Below are positions 42,190 through 49,188 of a stretch of 64,000 nt of DNA, piece after piece (within the stretch, counting starts at the first letter, position 1; each line of letters begins with the position of its first letter). Under the pieces are notes generated by a model. That model was given only the letters and a program-made list of their open reading frames with translations. It had not been told where the DNA came from and searched no databases. The translations under genes and the position numbers were made by a program. The DNA comes from Rhodovulum sp. P5. GTDB lineage: Bacteria > Pseudomonadota > Alphaproteobacteria > Rhodobacterales > Rhodobacteraceae. Location of the stretch: assembly GCF_002079305.1 (NCBI RefSeq), contig NZ_CP015039.1:682001-746000 (forward strand), written 5' to 3'.

Positions 42190-44078
42190 GCGGCCGGTTT
42201 TCTGCGGGCCGTTTCGCGGCGGGCGGCGGTGAGGAGCCGCTGGTGACGGGCACCGGCCCGAGTATTGACGAGGGGGAGCTGGACACCGGCGTCGCTCTGT
42301 CTGGTCCGGTCACGTGGGGCAGCTACACCGCGGCCCATGGCGGCGCCGTGACCGGACCCACGCGCGAGATGCAGATCGACGGCGGGGGTTGGTCAGCGTG
42401 GGACGGGGCCACGACGTATACTCGCGGCCAGATTATCGAGGTGCGAGAGACGCTGGGGTTCGTAGGTGCGCCTGACTATAGCCTCACGCGCCGAGCGTCG
42501 GGTGTGCGGGATGAGGCGCCCACGCTCGCGATCCCCGACCAGTCATTTGCCTATGGCCAGGCTGTATCGATCGACCTGTCCGCGCATGCCGGCGGGACCA
42601 ATCTGCGCGACTGGACGTACAGCGGGCCAAGCTGGCTGACGCTCTCGGGCACGACGCTTTCCGGCACCGTGCCTTCCGCGGACCTTGCCACCTCAGCTAG
42701 TGTGACTGTCACAAACAGCGAGGGCACCGCGCAGGCCGACTTCGCGATCAATGTGAGCGATGCGCCCCCGGCGCCGCTGCTATACGCCTCGGTGCATGGG
42801 CGGATCGCGACTACAACTACGGCGAACCCAAACGATGCCACCAACACGCATTGCTACGGCAGCGGGTCGGAAGAAATGGGGTCGGGCACATGGTCAGAAA
42901 TCGTCATCCGCATGGACAACGATTTCGGTGGGCTGCCTAATGTCTTGAAGGCAGCCGTGGATCGCATCCATATCCTGTACTACTACCTGATCGCAGAAAA
43001 CGGCGACTACGTTCAGGTCACAGTCGATGGCGAAACCGATTGGTACATGGATGCCGGGGACTACGATCTGCATTCCGACCCGATCTACCCGGCAGATTTC
43101 GGCCTGTTCGTGTTTAGCGAGAGCGAGCGCTACGAGCGGAAATACTGCTGGCAGCCGGTCGATGGGTCAAACGTGCCGATCACTAGCGGTGCTGTGTGTC
43201 CGAGACAGTACAACCCGTACCGGTATCGCGTCATTCCGACGAACATCTTCACAGGCAAGTCGACTGCGGCCTATCCGTTGGCCGACTTCCTGACGTTCGG
43301 CGGCTTCAACGCGAGCGCTGGCGACGGCATGTCGTATGTAAATGCGCACCTGCCGCATCAGATCATGGCCCGCCCGGCGGGGGCAATCCCGCGCGTAGAG
43401 GCCCACGTTGCTGATAGCCTCGGCTGCGGTTTGCAAGACAATACGGCGGCAGGCACGCTCTACGGCTGGATGGAGGGGTCCCTGTGGAACACCGATGCAG
43501 CCCCGACAGCGTGGATCCCTGCAATAAATATGGGCGTTCCAAGCAGCTCCGCCGCGGCATGGCGTGAAGGGGACATCAACGGGGACCGCGACTTCTACCT
43601 CTCGATGCTGAAATATGCCAACGCGATGGTGGAGATGTTCGGTACGAACAACCTCGCGAACCCGACGCAGGAGATTGCGGAAAAGGAAAGCATCTGGGCG
43701 GCTTTCAAATCGATGGATGCAACCGACTATGCCGGGCTTGATCGCGAGATTTTGGCAATTCTGTGCATGCCCAGAACGACAGATAGCACGGGCCTGACGG
43801 TCACGGGCTTCAACAGTGAACTGTTGCAGATCAACGCGGCAACGCTGGCCTCGGCGACCCCCGACTACGTAATGGACTGGCCAGGTCTGAGGTTGTCTGG
43901 CGGGGACGCTACCGATGACGCGAACGCGCCTCTCGACAGTGATTACTCCCTGTGGGCGTCAAACACCCCAACCTACACGTCGGACGGCACCCACCTGTCC
44001 CAGACGGGCATCGACAGCATAGCGTCTCCGGCCTTACGGGCAAAACGTATAGAGATTGGCTGGGGGTTTGCGGGATGA
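42186..44078 (+). CDS. Tail fibre with Ig-like and SGNH-hydrolase-like domains
   Basis: A 630-residue protein from GTG. After a short attachment region comes an Ig-like segment at about 111-190 (APTLAIPDQSFAYGQAVSIDL, SGTTLSGTVPSADLATSASVTV). The C-terminal half has three features of SGNH hydrolases: VADSLGCG (S near 411), FGTNNL (about 485-490) and DGTHLSQTG (D600, H603). Such domains on phage fibres deacetylate or cleave esters on surface polysaccharide. Block assignments are by eye. Base composition is less GC-rich than most of the phage, consistent with fibre exchange. Confidence 0.7.
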   Translation: MSGRFSAGRFAAGGGEEPLVTGTGPSIDEGELDTGVALSGPVTWGSYTAAHGGAVTGPTREMQIDGGGWSAWDGATTYTRGQIIEVRETLGFVGAPDYSLTRRASGVRDEAPTLAIPDQSFAYGQAVSIDLSAHAGGTNLRDWTYSGPSWLTLSGTTLSGTVPSADLATSASVTVTNSEGTAQADFAINVSDAPPAPLLYASVHGRIATTTTANPNDATNTHCYGSGSEEMGSGTWSEIVIRMDNDFGGLPNVLKAAVDRIHILYYYLIAENGDYVQVTVDGETDWYMDAGDYDLHSDPIYPADFGLFVFSESERYERKYCWQPVDGSNVPITSGAVCPRQYNPYRYRVIPTNIFTGKSTAAYPLADFLTFGGFNASAGDGMSYVNAHLPHQIMARPAGAIPRVEAHVADSLGCGLQDNTAAGTLYGWMEGSLWNTDAAPTAWIPAINMGVPSSSAAAWREGDINGDRDFYLSMLKYANAMVEMFGTNNLANPTQEIAEKESIWAAFKSMDATDYAGLDREILAILCMPRTTDSTGLTVTGFNSELLQINAATLASATPDYVMDWPGLRLSGGDATDDANAPLDSDYSLWASNTPTYTSDGTHLSQTGIDSIASPALRAKRIEIGWGFAG

Positions 44079-44482
44079 CCCAAACAAGCAGCGCCGCGGC
44101 CGACACGACGCTCAGCGACCTGATGACCACTCTGGGCGACACGATTGCCGCCGGAGTTGCGTCGCGGATCGAGGCCGCGCTGGCGGAACAGACATCGCAG
44201 ATCGCGTCGGCGCTGGCCGACCTGAAGACCGCGACGATAGATCGACGAGGACCGCCTTGGACCGATTGGCACATCATGACCGCAGACGATCCCGTAATGC
44301 CCGACTGGCGCCCCAGCGCGATCTTAGCCGCCGGTGTGAACACCAGTCTCACCCTTGTCGGTGATAGCGGGGAGGAGCTGGATATCACATTGTCGCCGGG
44401 GATCATTTTCGGGATGTCGCCCGTCGATATCCAAGGCGTCAAGCCCGGCACGCGCGTGGTGTTGTTCAGATCGGAGGCGTGA
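44075..44482 (+). CDS. Fibre-associated phage protein
   Basis: A 135-residue protein. The N-terminal half is a coiled coil (TTLSDLMTTLGDTIAAGVASRIEAALAEQTSQIASALADL) and the C-terminal half beta-rich (TSLTLVGDSGEELDITLSPGIIFG). Start overlaps the fibre gene, so it is likely a fibre partner or chaperone. Confidence 0.6.
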   Translation: MTQTSSAAADTTLSDLMTTLGDTIAAGVASRIEAALAEQTSQIASALADLKTATIDRRGPPWTDWHIMTADDPVMPDWRPSAILAAGVNTSLTLVGDSGEELDITLSPGIIFGMSPVDIQGVKPGTRVVLFRSEA

Positions 44483-44715
44483 TGTTGCCGGTCGCGGGCA
44501 TGGCAGATATTCCCACGGTGGCGTCTTGGTCCGACATTCCCACGGTGGCGGCGGGTCAGGGCTCCCGACCGCGGCGGACGGGCTGCACCGTGCCCCTCCC
44601 GCCGGTACGGACTATTCGGCGCGGTCTGGGTCGCAAAACAGGATATCCACATCGATGCCGCGCTCTCGCAGCGCATCCCACGCGGTCAGCGCGGCGATCC
44701 GGAACGGCCCGATGA
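44482..44715 (+). CDS. Possible small terminal gene of the tail operon
   Basis: A 77-residue frame with a GGAGG site four bases before the ATG. It contains a short internal repeat, ADIPTVASW and SDIPTVAAG, encoded by near-identical GAYATTCCCACGGTGGCG (from about 44507 and 44532). The second half lies over the minus-strand HTH gene and is Arg-rich, so only the first 35 or so codons look real. It may be a frayed 3' end of the tail operon. Confidence 0.33.
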   Translation: MLPVAGMADIPTVASWSDIPTVAAGQGSRPRRTGCTVPLPPVRTIRRGLGRKTGYPHRCRALAAHPTRSARRSGTAR

Positions 44716-45016
44716 ACCCGCCCGCCGCCGCGCCCCGGCCCGGAATGTCAGGCCGCGCGGCGCGCAGGTCGGCTGTGGTGCCGTACAACCAGATCACGCC
44801 CTCGCCCTCGCTCACGTCAGCCTCGATGCTGTCGGTCAGCGCGTCTATGTCGTCCTGGATGTCGAGCAGCGCCTGCCTCACATCCGCTGGCACCGGCCGC
44901 CGCCCCGCCAGCAGGTCGCGAGCGAAGCGGTCTGAAAACCCCCCGATCTCCGACAGGTCCCGCGAGGACAGTCCCAGAGTGTGGGCCAGCGTGGCGTATA
45001 GGGCGTCACGATGCAT
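44612..45016 (-). CDS. HTH regulator resembling Aca2/YdiL (anti-CRISPR-associated type)
   Basis: A 134-residue protein. The N-terminal HTH (LAHTLGLSSRDLSEIGGFSDRFARDLLAGRRPVPADV) is followed by QALLDIQDDIDALTDSIEADV and a C-terminal domain VIWLYGTTADLRAARP... FRIAALTAWDALRERGIDVDILFCD. From memory this order, especially the GRxxVPxDV turn after the HTH and the dimerising C-terminal domain, matches Aca2/YdiL (DUF1870). Aca2 represses the anti-CRISPR operon it ends. Here it is the last gene of a minus-strand operon with inverted-repeat operators at the promoter (45865-45898), which fits. Similarity was judged by eye. Confidence 0.6.
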   Translation of the reverse strand: MHRDALYATLAHTLGLSSRDLSEIGGFSDRFARDLLAGRRPVPADVRQALLDIQDDIDALTDSIEADVSEGEGVIWLYGTTADLRAARPDIPGRGAAAGGFIGPFRIAALTAWDALRERGIDVDILFCDPDRAE

Positions 45017-45128
45017 GAGCGGCCTCGTACCGTACGTTGGAGAGCGCCGCCATCCCGAGACTGCTCGCCATGTCGCAATCAGATGGCAGTCCGTGGGCGT
45101 CGAGGTACAGGGTTTGCATGTCGGTCAT
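45006..45128 (-). CDS. 40-residue protein in the right-end cargo operon
   Basis: A small frame reading MTDMQTLYLDAHGLPSDCDM at its start and ending 11 bp inside the HTH gene. It has a good ribosome site (CAGGAG) in a leader identical over 20 bases to that of the 173-residue gene. It was not recognised as any family. The leader and tight coupling to the regulator suggest it is expressed; a tiny anti-defence protein or leader peptide are possible roles. Confidence 0.5.
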   Translation of the reverse strand: MTDMQTLYLDAHGLPSDCDMASSLGMAALSNVRYEAAHAS

Positions 45129-45143
45129 CGTGTCTCTCCTGAG
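45124..45143 (-). repeat. Leader repeat copy 1 (cargo operon)
   Basis: On the minus strand this reads CTCAGGAGAGACACGATGAC, covering ribosome site and start of the 40-residue gene. An identical 20-base copy lies at 45805-45824 before the 173-residue gene, and similarity extends a few more bases upstream. It could act as a seam for swapping cargo genes. Confidence 0.75.
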
Positions 45144-45287
45144 GGGCGCGCTTGAAATTTCCGCGGCCGGTCGTTACGGTCTCGCCATTGCCTGGAAAAG
45201 CAGACTAGTTGCGGCATCTGCGGGTGCTGTTAACAAGCTCTACCGAGCAACAAATTGAGGGGCGGGGCTACGGCCTCCCCCTCCCCC
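45144..45287. other. Intergenic region inside the cargo operon
   Basis: About 145 bp between the 173-residue gene stop and the leader of the 40-residue gene, with no clear gene. It carries a GC-rich partial inverted repeat at about 45256-45290 that could attenuate transcription on the minus strand. A second promoter is not evident. Confidence 0.35.
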
Positions 45288-45809
45288 TCATTTCTCACCA
45301 TAGAGTTCTTGGTTCGCCCTTTTGCGGACCTTTGTTTTGTTGGTCTTGTTCAGGCTGTCATATTCGGGGCAGTTGGCGGCCAGCCAGACCTTCAGCCGCT
45401 CGATATGGGCCGCTTCTTCTGCACGCCGCGCGGCCTTTTCCGCCTCTGCCTTGGCCTCGGCCTCTGCTCGCCTGGCGGCGCGCACTTCTTCTCGCGCCAG
45501 CGCCTCGTCGCCCAATCTGTCGAGTCTCGCTATATCGACGGTCAGGATGTCGATCAGGTCTGCTACGGTGACGTCGCTGCCGTCGATGATCGTCGGCCAG
45601 TCGTCGAGCGCCTTCCGGCGGTCGCCCACATCGTGGTCGGACAGCCGAAATCCGCGCTGCCCCTTGATGCCGCTGCTGCATATCGAGACGGTGACGTAGG
45701 CGCTGTTGCCGTAGCTCGTCGGGTGCGTGGTGATGCTGACATCATACCCCATGTCGCGCATGTGGTCGGCGGCGGCGGCGGCTTTTGCGAAGATCGGGTT
45801 TCTCGTCAT
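45288..45809 (-). CDS. 173-residue right-end cargo protein, unknown (candidate anti-defence protein)
   Basis: A protein with an N-terminal alpha/beta part (HMRDMGYDVSITTHP, then GNSAYVTVSICSSGIKGQRGF), a middle DWPTIIDGSDVTVADLIDIL, and a strongly charged coiled coil at about 103-142 rich in Ala, Glu and Arg, ending ANCPEYDSLNKTNKTKVRKR. I do not recognise the family. The ATG at 45807-45809 has a CAGGAG site; a longer frame up to 46019 runs through the promoter and is rejected. It is first in an operon ending in an Aca2-like regulator and opposite to the tail genes. Confidence 0.7.
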   Translation of the reverse strand: MTRNPIFAKAAAAADHMRDMGYDVSITTHPTSYGNSAYVTVSICSSGIKGQRGFRLSDHDVGDRRKALDDWPTIIDGSDVTVADLIDILTVDIARLDRLGDEALAREEVRAARRAEAEAKAEAEKAARRAEEAAHIERLKVWLAANCPEYDSLNKTNKTKVRKRANQELYGEK

Positions 45810-45824
45810 CGTGTCTCTCCTGAG
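45805..45824 (-). repeat. Leader repeat copy 2 (cargo operon)
   Basis: Identical 20-base leader (CTCAGGAGAGACACGATGAC on the minus strand) at the start of the 173-residue gene; the partner is at 45124-45143. Confidence 0.75.
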
Positions 45825-45857
45825 AGGCGCGGCCACATGCCGTCTGCCTATGCCTCG

Positions 45858-45898
45858 ACTATAGTTCCGAAATCGGAACTTATCAACCGAAATCGGAG
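45858..45898 (-). promoter_or_regulatory. Strong promoter with two operator repeats for the cargo operon
   Basis: On the minus strand: -35 TTGATA (45881-45886), exactly 17 bp, -10 TATAGT (45858-45863). The spacer holds the inverted repeat TTCCGA-TT-TCGGAA (45865-45878). A second copy of its core CCGATTTCGG (45887-45896) lies just upstream of the -35, 20 bp centre to centre. Repressor bound there would block polymerase. Start of transcription should be near 45851, giving a leader of about 40 nt before the 173-residue gene. Confidence 0.82.
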
Positions 45899-45899
45899 C

Positions 45900-45995
45900 A
45901 CCGCGCCGCCTGACATTCCGGGCCGGGGCGGCGGCCGGCGCCGGCGGATGTGGGGCAGGCGCTGCTCGACATCCACGCGCTGGCCGACAACAGGT
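45900..45995 (+). pseudogene. Scrambled, inverted fragments of an Aca2-like gene
   Basis: Two pieces of the HTH gene at 44612-45016 recur here in opposite orientation. Bases 45900-45930 match the segment coding RPDIPGRG. Bases from about 45930 to 45975 match the segment coding GRRPVPADVRQALLDI; here the plus frame reads GRRPAPADVGQALLDIHALADN, with an in-frame loss after LLDI. Order is reversed relative to the gene, and the join is at a shared GGGGCGGC-like stretch. This is a remnant of an earlier, related regulator gene at the prophage end. Confidence 0.65.
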
Positions 45996-46005
45996 CACGG
46001 GCATC

Positions 46006-46035
46006 CGCCTCTGCTGCAACTTTTGGTGTCACACA
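46006..46035 (-). repeat. Prophage right end
   Basis: Read on the minus strand from 46035 it begins TGTGTGACAC and has TGCAG at 18-22, matching the left end (9 of the first 10, 17 of 24). It ends CA on the plus strand, as Mu-type right ends do. The five bases beyond (CTGCG) do not repeat those left of 7340 (GGTGT). Confidence 0.75.
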
Positions 46036-46061
46036 CTGCGAAAATTGCCGTCCCGCTACAA

Positions 46062-46089
46062 CGGCCCCACCGGAACGACAGGGCCGGTG
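46062..46089 (-). terminator. Hairpin downstream of the M20 operon
   Basis: Two alternative 6-bp stems exist: CGGCCC (46062-46067) with GGGCCG (46081-46086), or CACCGG (46068-46073) with CCGGTG (46084-46089). They lie 55-80 bp beyond the M20 stop on the minus strand, where the seven-gene operon should end. No U tract. Confidence 0.4.
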
Positions 46090-46143
46090 CAATTCAATAC
46101 CCTGTCCTGCGTCGCCAAGGTCCGCATGTCTTCCAGACCCACT

Positions 46144-47310
46144 TCAGGCGGGCAGGCGTTGGCGGACAAGTGAGGTCCAGTAGGAACAGCCCCAGCCGAT
46201 GACCTCATCATTGAAGTCGTAATCGGGATGGTGAAGGCCCGCGCTCGGCCCGTTGCCGATATTGATCAGCGCCCCGGGCACCTCGTTGAGCATGAAGGAG
46301 AAATCCTCGCCACCCAGCGTCGGCGGCATGTCGGTTGTGACCTTGTCGTCACCGGCAACCGCGCGGGCGGCTGCCGCGGCCTTCTCCGTTTCGGCGGAAT
46401 GGTTCACCGTCACCGGATAGTGGCGGATATAGTCCACTTGGCCGACGGCCCCGCATCCGGCTGCAATGCCATCGACCATCTGCGTCAGTCGCGCCTCGAT
46501 ATGGTCGCGCACCTCTTCGCGCAGGGTGCGCACGGTCCCGGTAATCTCGATTTGCTGCGGGATCACGTTGAACGCGTTGCCGCCGTGGATCGTGCAAAGC
46601 GACACCGTCGCCGCATCGATCGGGTCGATGGTCCGCGCGGTCAGCGTCTGCACCGACTGGATCACGGCGGCCGCCACCGGCAGCGGATCGAGCGTGGTGT
46701 TCGGCCGCCCGGCATGGCCGCCCCGCCCGGAAATGGTGATCCGCACTTCGTCGACCGACGCCATGATCGCGCCCGGGGCGATGGTGAACTGGCCCACGGG
46801 CAGGCCGGGGCGGTTGTGCATCCCGTAGACCTCATCACAGGGCCAGCGGGTGAAAAGCCCGTCTTCGATCATCGCGCGGGCACCGGCGCCGCCCTCTTCG
46901 GCGGGCTGAAAGATGACGATGACGGTGCCATCAAACGCCCGGCTTTCGGCCAGATGCCGGGCCGCCCCCAGCAGCATCGTGGTATGTCCGTCATGCCCGC
47001 AGGCATGCATCTTGCCCGGCACGGTCGAGGCCCACGCCGCCCCCGTCGTTTCGGCAATGGGCAGCGCGTCCATATCTGCGCGCAGGCCGATTACCCGCCC
47101 CGACGCATTCGTCTGACCGCGGATCACGCCGACAACACCGGTCCGGCCGACCCCTTCATGGACCTCGTCGACCCCTGCTGCGCGCAGTGCCTCTGCCACC
47201 TTCGCGGCGGTTCGATGCACCTCGTACAGAAGTTCGGGATGCCGGTGCAGGTCATGGCGGAACTCCACCAGATCGGCGATCTCCTTCGCCACCCAATTCT
47301 CGACGGCCAT
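46144..47310 (-). CDS. M20 family amidohydrolase / aminoacylase
   Basis: A 388-residue metallopeptidase-like amidohydrolase. The typical M20D blocks are FRHDLHRHPELLYEVHRTA, VIGLRADMDALPIAE, MHACGHDGHTTMLLGAA (Cys and His ligands), FQPAEEGGAGARAM (catalytic Glu pair), MHNRPGLPVG and a C-terminal GLHHPDYDFND. Enzymes of this kind remove an acyl group from N-acyl amino acids in the cytoplasm. It is the last gene of the operon that starts with a peptide-type binding protein, so it probably acts on the imported compound. It begins 3 bp after the ATC-hydrolase stop. Confidence 0.88.
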   Translation of the reverse strand: MAVENWVAKEIADLVEFRHDLHRHPELLYEVHRTAAKVAEALRAAGVDEVHEGVGRTGVVGVIRGQTNASGRVIGLRADMDALPIAETTGAAWASTVPGKMHACGHDGHTTMLLGAARHLAESRAFDGTVIVIFQPAEEGGAGARAMIEDGLFTRWPCDEVYGMHNRPGLPVGQFTIAPGAIMASVDEVRITISGRGGHAGRPNTTLDPLPVAAAVIQSVQTLTARTIDPIDAATVSLCTIHGGNAFNVIPQQIEITGTVRTLREEVRDHIEARLTQMVDGIAAGCGAVGQVDYIRHYPVTVNHSAETEKAAAAARAVAGDDKVTTDMPPTLGGEDFSFMLNEVPGALINIGNGPSAGLHHPDYDFNDEVIGWGCSYWTSLVRQRLPA

Positions 47311-47313
47311 CGG

Positions 47314-47781
47314 TCAGCCCTTCTTCATGCGGTAGCGGAAATCGCAGTGGCGCGCGCCCTTCATGATGGTCTGGGTGCGGGTCATCTCGATCTCCGGGTT
47401 GTAGCCGATGCAGAAATCGCCATCGCGGTTACAGGACAGCAGATGACCGATATCGCCCAGCCCCATCTCGCGATACATCTCGGCGTAGCGGCAGCGGGTG
47501 ACGTTGAAATCCATCTTCTCCGCCGACATCTCGATGGGCTCGATCTGCAGGGCGTCCTCCCTGGTCCAGTTCGGCATGATCGCAGCGAAATCCTCCAGCG
47601 TCGGCGCATGGTCCAGATCGGCGGCCAGCGTCTTGCCCTGCTCGATGGCCGAGCGGGAGCAGGTCTCGCCGATCACCGCCTCGGCCTCCTCCCGGCCGGC
47701 GCGTTCGACAATCACGTCGAACACATGCTTGAGGATCATCGCCTCGATACGGCGGCGTTCCAGAATGGGCAGGTCTTTCAT
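47314..47781 (-). CDS. L-2-amino-thiazoline-4-carboxylate hydrolase family protein
   Basis: A 155-residue protein. VTRCRYAEMYREMGLGDIGHLLSCNRDGDFCIGYNPEIEMTRTQTIMKGARHCDFRYR fits the ATC hydrolase family, which opens a thiazoline ring en route to cysteine. Conserved cysteines at CSRS, CRY, SCN, FCI and HCDF are visible. In many alphaproteobacteria this family sits beside peptide-type transporters, where its true substrate is unknown. It lies between the FAD oxidoreductase and M20 genes. Confidence 0.8.
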   Translation of the reverse strand: MKDLPILERRRIEAMILKHVFDVIVERAGREEAEAVIGETCSRSAIEQGKTLAADLDHAPTLEDFAAIMPNWTREDALQIEPIEMSAEKMDFNVTRCRYAEMYREMGLGDIGHLLSCNRDGDFCIGYNPEIEMTRTQTIMKGARHCDFRYRMKKG

Positions 47782-47791
47782 GGCGCCTCCT

Positions 47792-49096
47792 TCAGAGATC
47801 GGGTTCGGACATGTCCTTGCGGCGCAGAAACGCCAGATAGGCGGGCGCGATACGGGTCAGCACGCCGTGATAGGGAAAGACCTGCGGCTCGGTCACCGGC
47901 AGGGCCAGCCCGCGGGGATCTTCGCCCGCCACGGCCCGCGCCATCTCGCGCCCCAAGGCCGTGCCCAGGGCCACGCCGCGCCCGTTGCACCCGACCCAGG
48001 CCCAGCCGTCGGGGCCGAGGCTGTGGATGCGCGGGAACCTGTCCCAGTTCATCGACAGATACCCCGACCAGACATGGGTCATCTTCGGGACGCCAAGATC
48101 GGGGAAGGCTTCGGCAAGGTTCCTGGCGGCCTTCGCCTCTGCCCCGGCGGCGTCGTTCACACCCGCGATGATGGCCGCCCCGGTGACCAGCCGGTTGCGC
48201 GCGTCATAGCGGAAAAAGCGCAGATCGCCCCGGGTGTCCGACACCGCCTGCCGGCCGGGCAGGATCTTGCGGCGCAGATCGTCGGCCAGTGGCTCCGTCG
48301 CCATCTGCCAGGAATGGACCGGGATGAAGCTGTGCGCCAGACGCGGTGCCAGCCCACGGGCCAGTTTGCCCGTGTAGGCATTGGTCGCAAGGATCAGCGC
48401 GCGCGCCTTCACCTTGCCGGTCTTCGTCGCCGCGACCCACGCGGTTCCGTCATGTTCGAACCACTGGACGGGGCTTTGTTCAAAGACCTTGCCGCCATGG
48501 GTTTCCACGGCGCGCGCCATTTCCCTTGCCAGCGACAGCGGATTGATGTGACCGCCACTTGGCGCAAACATCCCGCCATACCAGAAATCGGTGCCCAGAA
48601 GATCCGCGGTTTCCTTCGCGTCCTTGTAGGACATGTCGAACCCGAAGCGGCGCCATGCCTCCACCCGCGACTGGCTCAGCCTGATGCGGCCGGGCGAATG
48701 GGCCGGCTGGAACCAGCCGGTCTGCTCTGCCTCGGCCTTCAGCCCCTCGCGCCGGACGATGTCGAACAACAGCGACGCGCTGCCCCCGATCAGTTCGGCA
48801 AAGCGCCGCCCGGTCTCTCCAAAGCGCGCGACCCAGGCGTCGGGCTCGGCCGCGGTCAGCGTGGGGATGACCTGCCCGTTGTTGCGTCCAGAGGCGCCCC
48901 AACCGACAGCCTGCCCTTCCAGCAGGACCACCTCCTTGCCTTCGCGCGCCAGATGCAGCGCGGCCGACAGCCCGGTAAAGCCGCCGCCGATCACAACTGC
49001 ATCCGCCTCGATCGTTTCGACGAGCGGCGGTGCCGGGGTGCGGTCTGCGGCAGTCTCCGCCCAGATCGAGCGGGGGAAAGGGACGGGAACGGTCAT
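47792..49096 (-). CDS. FAD-dependent oxidoreductase (DAO family)
   Basis: A 434-residue enzyme from the ATG at 49094-49096 (AGGAG site). An N-terminal dinucleotide-binding motif ADAVVIGGGFTGLSAALHLAREGKEVVLLEG is followed by GWGASGRNNGQVIP, the usual DAO/GlpO-type flavin contact. The C-terminal half has GVLGYDAR-like and GCNGRGVALGTALG segments. It probably oxidises an amine or amino acid produced from the imported substrate. A longer frame up to 49348 lacks a proper start. Confidence 0.86.
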   Translation of the reverse strand: MTVPVPFPRSIWAETAADRTPAPPLVETIEADAVVIGGGFTGLSAALHLAREGKEVVLLEGQAVGWGASGRNNGQVIPTLTAAEPDAWVARFGETGRRFAELIGGSASLLFDIVRREGLKAEAEQTGWFQPAHSPGRIRLSQSRVEAWRRFGFDMSYKDAKETADLLGTDFWYGGMFAPSGGHINPLSLAREMARAVETHGGKVFEQSPVQWFEHDGTAWVAATKTGKVKARALILATNAYTGKLARGLAPRLAHSFIPVHSWQMATEPLADDLRRKILPGRQAVSDTRGDLRFFRYDARNRLVTGAAIIAGVNDAAGAEAKAARNLAEAFPDLGVPKMTHVWSGYLSMNWDRFPRIHSLGPDGWAWVGCNGRGVALGTALGREMARAVAGEDPRGLALPVTEPQVFPYHGVLTRIAPAYLAFLRRKDMSEPDL

Positions 49097-49188
49097 ACCG
49101 GGAACTCCTGTTCGATCAGCGCGCAGTGTGCCGGACGGGAATGGGACATGCAGAACGCGTTCAATGGCAAAGGCATCGGGTCCTTCCT

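Larger units (their letters stand above)
7340..46035. mobile_element. Mu-like transposable prophage, about 38.7 kb
   Basis: The element is bounded by inverted terminal sequences beginning TGT(T/G)TGACAC at 7340 (plus) and at 46035 (minus). It contains a MuA-type DDE transposase, a MuB-type ATPase, GemA, Mor, a DUF935 portal, a MuF protein, an I/Z-type protease and scaffold, a T-type major head protein and a complete tail module. The tail genes (tape measure, DUF1833, NlpC, tip protein) are of the non-contractile type, so the virion is probably siphovirus-like. No essential gene looks broken. The 5-bp flanks differ (GGTGT left, CTGCG right), which is unexpected for a simple Mu-type insertion. 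Confidence 0.9.

Noticed and set aside
42186..42500. A separate long frame starting at 42033
   Set aside because: It overlaps the 89-residue gene; GTG at 42186, overlapping its stop, gives the natural coupled start.
45810..46019. N-terminal extension of the 173-residue protein up to 46019
   Set aside because: The extension crosses a near-consensus promoter and the scrambled repeat, and the ATG at 45809 has a good ribosome site.
46025..46045. A 5-bp target duplication matching the left flank
   Set aside because: Tried all plausible TG starts at 7334, 7337 and 7340 against CA ends at 46031-46035; no flank pair matched.
45255..46202. A long plus-strand frame across 45255-46202
   Set aside because: It is mostly the complement of the 173-residue gene and its promoter, with Arg/Ser-rich shadow composition.
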